5,304 bases of DNA. Origin: an uncultured Bacteroidales bacterium (GTDB lineage: Bacteria; Bacteroidota; Bacteroidia; Bacteroidales; UBA932). The stretch is taken from positions 1 through 5,304 of the forward strand of contig CAMGTS010000104.1 in assembly GCA_946062035.1 (NCBI GenBank), in the 5' to 3' direction. Shown piece by piece: positions 1 to 5,304 of the stretch (within the stretch, counting starts at the first letter, position 1; the number at the start of each line of letters is the position of its first letter). The position numbers were made by a program, and so were the translations under genes. The notes beneath the pieces were generated by a model, which had not been told where the DNA came from, ran no database searches, and saw nothing but the letters and a program-made list of their open reading frames with translations.

Positions 1-9
1 AATAAAAAC

Positions 10-17
10 TATTTTTG
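10..17 (+). promoter_or_regulatory. Bacteroidales-type -7 promoter box for rpmH
   Basis: TATTTTTG is an exact match to the Bacteroidales primary sigma factor -7 consensus TAnnTTTG. Transcription would start at roughly 21-25, giving an A-rich leader of about 30 nt before the rpmH ATG at 53. The matching -33 element would lie at or beyond the left window edge, so it cannot be judged. The assignment rests on the consensus and the position only. Confidence 0.55.
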
Positions 18-52
18 CACTCCATTCCGAGAAAATATAAAATTTAAGAGAT

Positions 53-205
53 ATGAAACGTACATTTCAGCCTTCAATACGCAAAAGACGCAACAAACAC
101 GGTTTCAGAGAGCGTATGTCAACTCCTAATGGCAGGAGAGTTCTTGCTGCAAGAAGACGCAGAGGAAGAAAGAAACTTACAGTATCGTCTGAGGACAGAT
201 TCTAA
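53..205 (+). CDS. rpmH: 50S ribosomal protein L34
   Basis: Ribosomal protein L34 (bL34) is a small, very basic protein that binds 23S rRNA in the large ribosomal subunit. The translation is 50 residues, opens with MKRTFQPS, continues with the [12 protein letters not shown] block and an Arg/Lys-rich stretch, and ends SSEDRF before TAA. This is the L34 family pattern almost end to end. The length is close to the usual 44-53 residues. The start is the ATG at 53; the upstream sequence is A/T-rich with no well-spaced Shine-Dalgarno motif (AAGAG lies only 2 nt from the ATG), which is normal for Bacteroidota. In many bacteria rpmH is followed by rnpA; here the next gene is an unrelated PASTA protein after a 143-bp gap, and a terminator at 237-267 makes rpmH probably monocistronic in this direction. 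Identification is near certain. Confidence 0.97.
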   Translation: MKRTFQPSIRKRRNKHGFRERMSTPNGRRVLAARRRRGRKKLTVSSEDRF

Positions 206-236
206 TTGTTGCTAAGGCTTGTCCGATATTGCGGAT

Positions 237-267
237 AGAGAGGTTGACATTGTCATCCTCTTTTTTT
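237..267 (+). terminator. Rho-independent terminator of rpmH
   Basis: The left arm AGAGGTTGACA (239-249) pairs with the right arm TGTCATCCTCT (251-261), with a single T-T mismatch (244/256) and a tight loop around 248-252. A run of seven T (261-267) follows directly. This is a textbook intrinsic terminator 31 bp after the rpmH stop. It separates rpmH from the PASTA gene and argues against any coding start upstream of it for that gene. Confidence 0.85.
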
Positions 268-330
268 GTTTCAATAGTGGGCAAGCTGCTGCGTTTCTAT
301 CTAACCTATAGAAATGCAGCAAACTTTTGC

Positions 331-338
331 TATGTTTG
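331..338 (+). promoter_or_regulatory. Candidate -7 promoter box for the PASTA-rluD unit
   Basis: TATGTTTG matches the Bacteroidales -7 consensus TAnnTTTG exactly and lies downstream of the rpmH terminator, where a new promoter would be expected. No TTTG-type -33 element is seen at the usual spacing of about 20 bp. Transcription from this box would begin near 341-344, leaving a leader of only about 5-8 nt before the ATG at 349. Either the message is nearly leaderless or the match is fortuitous. Confidence 0.4.
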
Positions 339-348
339 CACACACATT

Positions 349-1245
349 ATGGGAACTAAAACAAAGAAAAAATGGTATAAATCGTGGGAGTTCAAGCAGA
401 TCTGCATTGCGGTCATCGCCGCGATAGCGTCTGTCTATGTCCTCATGTTTTTCCTGAAAATAATAACAAGACACGGACGGCAGATTGAGGTACCTCAATT
501 TACGGGAATGACGCTTAACGAGGCTCAAAAGGTAGCCAAGGCGCACAATCTCAGGCTTTGGGTCGTAGACTCAGTATATGTCTCACACATGAAACCTGGA
601 ATGGTTTTCCATCAAAAGCCCATCCATGGAAGCAATGTCAAAAAGAAAAGAAGGATAATCATCACCATAAACTCCCTAATTCCCAAGACTGTACACGTCC
701 CGAACGTAGTAGGACTATCGTTAAGGCAGGCGGAGAGTAACCTTAATGCGGCTCAATTGAAGGTCGGCAAACTGATGTACGTTACGGATATAGCCACCAA
801 TAATATATTGGGGCAGAGCGTAAAGGGTGTCGCCGTCAATCCCGGCACCAATGTCCCTGCCGAGACGGAGATAGACCTTACAATCGGACTGAATCCGGAA
901 AACAACAAGACATACATACCGAATCTTATAGAATTCCCTTATACTCAGGTCAAGCGTGAACTCACTATCAACTCCCTCAATTTGGGAAGGATGATTTTCG
1001 ATAGCAGCGTAAAGAACTACTCTGATTCGGTACAGGCAATCGTCTATAAGCAAGAACCCGCATTCTCCACAAAATACCCTGTGGTAATGGGGACAAAAGT
1101 AAATGTATATCTGACTTTAGACAGGGAACTTGCCGCAAAAGGGAGGACAGAAAGCGCCAAAAGAGCCGAAGCCGAAGCCGCTATGGAAGATGAAAACGAA
1201 GGTGCGGACGGGTCGGATGTTGACTCAGAAATACCTGAGCTATAA
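349..1245 (+). CDS. Kinase-less membrane-anchored PASTA domain protein
   Basis: The protein is 298 residues. A short, Lys-rich cytoplasmic N-terminus (about 1-17) precedes one hydrophobic membrane segment (about 18-39). Three extracytoplasmic PASTA repeats follow, at about 46-109, 114-180 and 187-257, each opening with a VP-type motif (VPQFTG at 48, VPNVVG at 117, IPNLIE at 190). The third repeat has Glu where the first two have the conserved Gly. The tail (about 258-298) is rich in Ala, Glu and Asp and probably disordered. PASTA repeats are known from penicillin-binding proteins and Ser/Thr kinases, where they are linked to peptidoglycan or beta-lactam binding. No kinase or transpeptidase domain is present, so a role in envelope sensing or as a scaffold is inference. 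The ATG at 349 is chosen because it gives a positive-inside membrane topology and lies clear of the rpmH terminator; the in-frame TTG at 229 falls just before that hairpin. The gene is 11 bp upstream of rluD and is probably cotranscribed with it. Confidence 0.9.
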   Translation: MGTKTKKKWYKSWEFKQICIAVIAAIASVYVLMFFLKIITRHGRQIEVPQFTGMTLNEAQKVAKAHNLRLWVVDSVYVSHMKPGMVFHQKPIHGSNVKKKRRIIITINSLIPKTVHVPNVVGLSLRQAESNLNAAQLKVGKLMYVTDIATNNILGQSVKGVAVNPGTNVPAETEIDLTIGLNPENNKTYIPNLIEFPYTQVKRELTINSLNLGRMIFDSSVKNYSDSVQAIVYKQEPAFSTKYPVVMGTKVNVYLTLDRELAAKGRTESAKRAEAEAAMEDENEGADGSDVDSEIPEL

Positions 1246-1256
1246 CACATTACACG

Positions 1257-2429
1257 ATGGGCTCCGCTAAAAAGAAAAATACACTCAAGAAATACGCAGA
1301 CGAAGTTACCGCATCGGAGCGTATAGCGGCAACGGATGCCATGGCGCTACCTGATATATCCCTCGAGGGCGACTCTGATGAGAGTACGGATGACAACAAT
1401 GTCGAAGAACTTTTCGAGCATTATAAATTCGTAGTAGACAAAGGGCAGTCGTTACTCCGTATCGACAAATACATAACCTCAAAAATGACCGAAACCTCCC
1501 GTAGCAGGGTGCAGATGGCTATAGAAGCAGGTTATGTCAGGGTCGGCGGTAATATCATAAAGTCCAATTACAGGGTCAAACCATTGGATGAAATCTCATT
1601 AGTCTTCCCATACGAAAAGAGAATCAGGGATATCGGTCCTGAAAACATTCCGCTTGATATCGTATATGAGGACGATGATGTCATACTCGTAAACAAGCCT
1701 GCGGGACTTGTCGTTCACCCCGGGCACGGCCATTTCAACGGAACTTTGCTTAATGCCATAGCATACCATCTTACCTACGGAAATGATCCTTTTCCGAAAG
1801 AAGTTCCTGACAATGAGGTTAAACACGGCATTCTCGTACATAGGATCGACAAAGACACCTCCGGCATTCTTGTCATCGCAAAAAACGAGGAGGCGCAATT
1901 GAAACTTGCCAAGCAGTTCTTCTATCACACGACAAGCAGGAGATATGTCGCGATAGTTTGGGGCAATGTTGAGAAAGACGAAGGGACGATTGATGCCAAT
2001 ATCTGTAGGGATGAAAGTGACAGAATGAAATTTACGGTCAGCAAGGACGGCAGTAAGGGCAAGCATGCTGTGACCCACTACAAGGTATTGGAGAGATTCG
2101 GGTATGTCACCGTGGTAGAATGCGTCTTGGAAACAGGCCGGACCCATCAGATCAGGGTTCACATGAAATACTTGGGACATCCGCTTTTCAGTGATGAAAG
2201 ATACGGAGGCAACAAAATACTTGCCGGTACCATTTTCACCAAATACAAGCAGTTTATAGAGAATTGTTTTGCGATTCTGCCTCGGCAGGGACTTCACGCC
2301 AAGACTCTCGGTTTCGACCACCCGACCACCGGCAAGAGGATGAGTTTCGATTCGCCGATTCCGGATGATATGACAGCGCTAATCGATAAGATGCGCAATT
2401 ATAAAGGTGAAAAGAATGCGGTGCGCTGA
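1257..2429 (+). CDS. rluD: RluD-type 23S rRNA pseudouridine synthase (RluA family)
   Basis: RluA-family enzymes isomerise uridine to pseudouridine in RNA; RluD of E. coli acts on helix 69 of 23S rRNA (positions 1911, 1915, 1917). The protein is 390 residues. An acidic, low-complexity N-terminal extension (about 1-55) precedes an S4 RNA-binding domain (about 64-115) and the catalytic domain (about 133-355). The family motif HRIDKDTSG lies at residues 195-203 (bases 1839-1865), with Asp198 as the expected catalytic residue. Other conserved blocks are VNKPAGLVVHPG (145-156), GRTHQIRVH (294-302) and LHAKTLGF (346-353). E. coli RluD is 326 residues, so most of the excess is the N-terminal extension; Met29 is a possible alternative start. 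The gene follows the PASTA gene by 11 bp with no Shine-Dalgarno motif. Its last codons and TGA form the left arm of a perfect inverted repeat. Family assignment is firm; the exact target uridines are inferred. Confidence 0.93.
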   Translation: MGSAKKKNTLKKYADEVTASERIAATDAMALPDISLEGDSDESTDDNNVEELFEHYKFVVDKGQSLLRIDKYITSKMTETSRSRVQMAIEAGYVRVGGNIIKSNYRVKPLDEISLVFPYEKRIRDIGPENIPLDIVYEDDDVILVNKPAGLVVHPGHGHFNGTLLNAIAYHLTYGNDPFPKEVPDNEVKHGILVHRIDKDTSGILVIAKNEEAQLKLAKQFFYHTTSRRYVAIVWGNVEKDEGTIDANICRDESDRMKFTVSKDGSKGKHAVTHYKVLERFGYVTVVECVLETGRTHQIRVHMKYLGHPLFSDERYGGNKILAGTIFTKYKQFIENCFAILPRQGLHAKTLGFDHPTTGKRMSFDSPIPDDMTALIDKMRNYKGEKNAVR

Positions 2430-2458
2430 AAAACAACTCAAAAATCAGCGCACCGCAT
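2416..2458. terminator. Perfect 14-bp inverted repeat, likely bidirectional terminator
   Basis: The left arm ATGCGGTGCGCTGA (2416-2429) and the right arm TCAGCGCACCGCAT (2445-2458) are exact reverse complements, enclosing a 15-nt loop that is A-rich on the plus strand. It lies between convergent genes, where a shared terminator is expected. The rluD stop TGA (2427-2429) is the loop-proximal end of the left arm, so the last four codons of rluD are in the stem. No strong T-run follows on the plus strand. On the minus strand the stem is followed by a modestly T-rich stretch (TCTTTTC), so termination of the minus-strand gene is somewhat better supported than that of rluD. Confidence 0.65.
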
Positions 2459-2487
2459 CCACTATATACAATTGGGATTTTTCAGAA

Positions 2488-5304
2488 TTAGTGTCTCATT
2501 CTTCCGCCGCCAGGAGGAGGTCCCATGAATCCTCTGCGGGTCGTACTCCTTGCGCTCTGTCCGCCGAACGAGCCGAACCTGTAGGTCAGGGTAAAGAGGA
2601 CATAACGTCCTAATGTATTGTTTGTTACATCGAGTACATAGTTCTCGGAAGTTGTCCTATAGGTATTTCTCGACTTATTGAGAATATCATACACCCTCGC
2701 TTTCAAAGTGAATGCGTTGCCAAGGAAGCTCTTGGAGATTTCTCCGTCCCAGATTGTCTGCGCCTCGCCATATCCTGCGGAATATCCGCTATAGAAGCGG
2801 TGCGAAAGATCGGTTGTCACATTGAAGGTCTTCAGGAATGTCCAGTTCACGCTTGTAGAAAGACGGGTTGTCCATGTTGAGACCTTATCCAAAGACTTGA
2901 CGCTGTACCATGCGTTTCTGAAGTTAGTACCGGCACCTATAGAGCACTCAAGATTGTCGATTCTATACATAAGACGTCCGTTGAAATTCAAATTGAAATT
3001 TTTGGTAACGTTCTCTACAAAATCGCCGTTTGAAGCCACATAACTTACACCATTGCTTAAACCTGTGTAAAACATGACAAAATACGAGAAGTCCTGATTC
3101 TTGAATCTTGCATTGTAAACCGCTCTCAAGTTGACATTGTAGACCCCTTTGTCAGAGTTGACATATCTGTTGTGCTGCACCCCGTCTTCACTATAACGTT
3201 TCTCGTTTATGATATTGTCGGTTGTATACGAAGCGTTAAAGAATGTACTGAAGAAGCTGAACTTTTCTCTGTTGCTTGAACGGAACTCTCCTCCCATCGA
3301 ATGTGTGAATGACGGGTTAAGGTTCGCGTTACCCTCCTGAACCAAGAGCGGATTTGAGTTATCCGGAATAGGAAGCAGCTGATTAAGAGAAGGCTGGCTT
3401 GTCCTACCTCTATAATACAATCTCAAGAATTTAGTGTCGGAGATTCTGTAATCCAACCTTGCGGTAGGGGCAAAATTAGTGACAGTATATGAAGTATCCC
3501 TTTCTCTGCCTGAGCTTGTGGTCTTTGACGGCTGCATTGATACTCCGAACATGAAGTTATAACGATCCTCTTGCTTGCGGAGTGCGATTTCGGCCCTCTG
3601 CGTAGCATATTCACCGATGTATCTGCTTGAATATTCTTCGTTTTTGATTGTGTATGTATCTGTTACAGGGTCATAGTCAAATGTGTTCTTGAGTGTGTTG
3701 GAATGCTGATGGCTGTACCTGTAAGAACCCTGGATAAAGTAGTTCTTGCCAAGAGGTTCCGTGTATGTGAAGTTTATGCCATATTGTGCGCTCCTCTGAC
3801 CATTGTGATAATACTGGTTGATAGAGGTCGTACTGCTCGGATTATCTTCATTCTCGTCATCGTCGTCAGACGTACCGTAAAAGTTTGTCTCAGAGACATT
3901 ATATCCGTCTATCACATTGTTAGAGAATGAGTAGTTGAGCCTCAACGTCATTGTTCTGCCCGGTTTCCAAAGCCTCTGTCTGTAGAGCAAGCTTCCTCCG
4001 ATACGTTGTGAATCATTGTCTCCGAAAGATTTGCTGGTTCCCTGATTGGTCAGATTCAAATCTCTGATAGTGGTAAACGAATTGTTCTGATCAAAATTAC
4101 CGTTTCCGAGACGGACATACGGCCTGAATATAAAAGATGTCATATCACTTGGCGCATACTCGATTTCAGCGTCTATTCTATGGCCATGAGATACGGTATT
4201 TTGTCCACCCGCCTCGCTGCTGTGCTGGCTGCTGCTTTCCGAGAACATCGTAGTACGGTCCTTCGTCTCAACAACATCCTTATCGGTAGCGGAATAAAGG
4301 TAACTTACATTAGCCTTGAATTTCTGGTCATCGCTCTGATGGTTATAATTCAGACCCGCCATTTTTGAGGCCGTAACACCGCTTCCCGTGAAAGAAAAGC
4401 CGCCCATACCAGCCATGCCACCGCCCATTCCTCCTCCGGACATCATGGTAGACATCATCGAGCCTGCCATATCATTGAAACCACGGTTGTTGGTATTGTT
4501 GGCGTTGCCGATAAAGCTTATCTGGTCATTCTTGGTAAAACGTCCTACCATAAAAGAACCCTCATACCTCTCTTTTGTTCCATATCCTCCACCGACATTA
4601 CCTATCCATCCGTCAGCCATACCTTTCTTGATGCTCAAATCGAGGACTGTCTCCTCATCACCGTCGTCGATCCCGGTAAACTTCGCCTCATCTGATTTTT
4701 TCTCTACGACTTTTATCTTATCAATGATTTTTGCAGGAAGGTTTTTGGTGGCAAGCTGCGGGTCGTCCATAAAGAAAGTCTTTCCGTCGATCAAGACCTT
4801 GGTAATCTCCTTACCCTGAGAAGTGATCTTGCCGTCCGAATCGATTTCGAGTCCCGGCAGTTTTTTCACCAAATCTTCAAGCATATCGGTATCGTTCGTC
4901 TTGAATGAGTTGGCATTGTACTCAATGGTATCTTTCTTGACAACCATCTGGTTACCAGCCGCAGAGACAACAATGGTATTCAGGACCGTATTCGCCTTTA
5001 TCGCTATCCTTCCCATATCATTAACGCCTCTGTGGACATCAAAAATACCTTCGTACACATCGTAGCCGATGCACTCTATCCTAACTGACGCTCTTCCGAC
5101 CGGTGCGCTTTTGATCAACGCCAAACCGGTACTGTCGGATACGGCATATCGTTTAGCCACCTGCTCACCTATATACTTTATGGAGAAAGTGGCGAATTCC
5201 ACAGGTGTATGCGAAGTACTGTCGACTATCACGACCTTCAACGAATTCTGTGCTTTTGCGACATTATTCCCAGCAAACACAAAATCAAAAACGACAATAA
5301 AAAA
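2488..5304 (-). CDS. Outer-membrane beta-barrel protein, TonB-receptor-like (5' partial)
   Basis: The frame is open to the window edge; 938 residues are visible and the true start lies beyond 5304. Numbering from the first visible codon, residues 1-12 are hydrophobic (FFIVVFDFVFAG) and are followed by AKAQ at 16-19. This resembles the end of a signal peptide with cleavage after Ala18. Next come a carboxypeptidase-regulatory-like beta-sandwich (about 22-105), a plug-like domain (about 108-228, containing KDTIEYNANSF and KVLIDGKTFF) and a long barrel region (about 230-915) of alternating strands rich in Tyr, Phe and Asn. This order matches the Bacteroidota outer-membrane beta-barrel family related to TonB-dependent receptors (Pfam OMP_b-brl_3 type). 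It lacks the look of classical SusC, and no SusD follows it. The substrate is unknown. A Met/Gly-rich insert (279-302), an acidic loop (about 480-488) and a Gly/Pro/Arg-rich C-terminal tail (PPPGGGRMRH) stand out. The gene converges on rluD. Confidence 0.88.
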   Translation of the reverse strand, partial: FFIVVFDFVFAGNNVAKAQNSLKVVIVDSTSHTPVEFATFSIKYIGEQVAKRYAVSDSTGLALIKSAPVGRASVRIECIGYDVYEGIFDVHRGVNDMGRIAIKANTVLNTIVVSAAGNQMVVKKDTIEYNANSFKTNDTDMLEDLVKKLPGLEIDSDGKITSQGKEITKVLIDGKTFFMDDPQLATKNLPAKIIDKIKVVEKKSDEAKFTGIDDGDEETVLDLSIKKGMADGWIGNVGGGYGTKERYEGSFMVGRFTKNDQISFIGNANNTNNRGFNDMAGSMMSTMMSGGGMGGGMAGMGGFSFTGSGVTASKMAGLNYNHQSDDQKFKANVSYLYSATDKDVVETKDRTTMFSESSSQHSSEAGGQNTVSHGHRIDAEIEYAPSDMTSFIFRPYVRLGNGNFDQNNSFTTIRDLNLTNQGTSKSFGDNDSQRIGGSLLYRQRLWKPGRTMTLRLNYSFSNNVIDGYNVSETNFYGTSDDDDENEDNPSSTTSINQYYHNGQRSAQYGINFTYTEPLGKNYFIQGSYRYSHQHSNTLKNTFDYDPVTDTYTIKNEEYSSRYIGEYATQRAEIALRKQEDRYNFMFGVSMQPSKTTSSGRERDTSYTVTNFAPTARLDYRISDTKFLRLYYRGRTSQPSLNQLLPIPDNSNPLLVQEGNANLNPSFTHSMGGEFRSSNREKFSFFSTFFNASYTTDNIINEKRYSEDGVQHNRYVNSDKGVYNVNLRAVYNARFKNQDFSYFVMFYTGLSNGVSYVASNGDFVENVTKNFNLNFNGRLMYRIDNLECSIGAGTNFRNAWYSVKSLDKVSTWTTRLSTSVNWTFLKTFNVTTDLSHRFYSGYSAGYGEAQTIWDGEISKSFLGNAFTLKARVYDILNKSRNTYRTTSENYVLDVTNNTLGRYVLFTLTYRFGSFGGQSARSTTRRGFMGPPPGGGRMRH
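4399..4470 (-). other. Met/Gly-rich low-complexity insert in the receptor
   Basis: This stretch encodes 24 residues with eight Met and nine Gly and almost no charge, including the motif SGGGMGGGMAGMGG. It falls early in the barrel region, shortly after the first predicted strands, so it is likely a surface loop or a periplasmic turn. Gly-rich inserts at this position seem to recur in the family (from memory, not checked); the high Met content is the less common part. A metal-binding or flexible-linker role is speculation. Confidence 0.6.

Noticed and set aside
206..348. An rnpA gene or a small RNA in the gap after rpmH
   Set aside because: The gap is only 143 bp and holds a terminator and a promoter-like box. 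No frame resembles ribonuclease P protein, and no other stable RNA fold was evident.
721..1250. Two minus-strand open frames opposite the PASTA gene
   Set aside because: They overlap a well-supported PASTA domain gene, have no recognisable domains, and their Ser/Ala-rich composition mirrors the Ala/Glu-rich sense strand.
1599..2321. A 240-residue open frame on the minus strand
   Set aside because: It lies wholly within rluD, whose frame carries all the family motifs. The minus-strand translation shows no recognisable domain and is a codon-bias shadow.
4388..4819. A 143-residue plus-strand open frame, rich in Pro and hydrophobic residues
   Set aside because: It is antisense to the Met/Gly-rich and plug regions of the receptor; the Pro-rich start is just the complement of Gly codons.
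2488..5304. Classical SusC of a polysaccharide utilisation locus
   Set aside because: The N-terminal and plug sequences fit the smaller outer-membrane beta-barrel family better than SusC, and the downstream neighbour is convergent rluD rather than a SusD. The upstream side is not visible.
1..5304. CRISPR array, insertion sequence, tRNA or phage features
   Set aside because: No regularly spaced direct repeats, transposase motifs, terminal inverted repeats with target duplications, or cloverleaf-like segments were seen. Coding density is high and is explained by the four genes.

Overview
The window looks like chromosomal DNA from a member of the Bacteroidota, most likely the order Bacteroidales. 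Three observations support this. The largest protein is an outer-membrane beta-barrel receptor of the type abundant in that phylum. Two candidate promoters match the Bacteroidales -7 box TAnnTTTG exactly. None of the starts has a usable Shine-Dalgarno sequence, and the upstream regions are A/T-rich. Genus cannot be assigned from the sequence alone.

Layout. (1) 53-205, plus strand: rpmH, ribosomal protein L34, complete at 50 residues, with a -7 box upstream and a clear hairpin plus T-run terminator at 237-267. (2) 349-1245, plus strand: a kinase-less, single-pass membrane protein with three PASTA repeats. A longer reading from a TTG at 229 would start inside the rpmH terminator and is rejected. 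(3) 1257-2429, plus strand: an RluD-type 23S rRNA pseudouridine synthase with S4 and catalytic domains, starting 11 bp after the PASTA gene and presumably cotranscribed with it. (4) 2416-2458: a perfect 14-bp inverted repeat that overlaps the rluD stop codon and sits between two convergent genes. (5) 2488-5304, minus strand: a large outer-membrane beta-barrel protein with a carboxypeptidase-regulatory-like domain, a plug-like domain and a barrel. Its reading frame stays open to the window edge, so its true start lies beyond base 5304.

Function. rpmH and the RluD-type gene both serve the large ribosomal subunit. The PASTA protein is probably a cell-envelope (peptidoglycan-related) factor. The receptor is a separate convergent unit and is not obviously linked to the others; no SusD-like partner lies on its 3' side within the window. 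The gene content is mostly ordinary housekeeping, and I see no convincing new biological system. The points most worth checking are the stop-codon-overlapping hairpin, the start reassignment and very short leader of the PASTA gene, and the Met/Gly-rich insert in the receptor.
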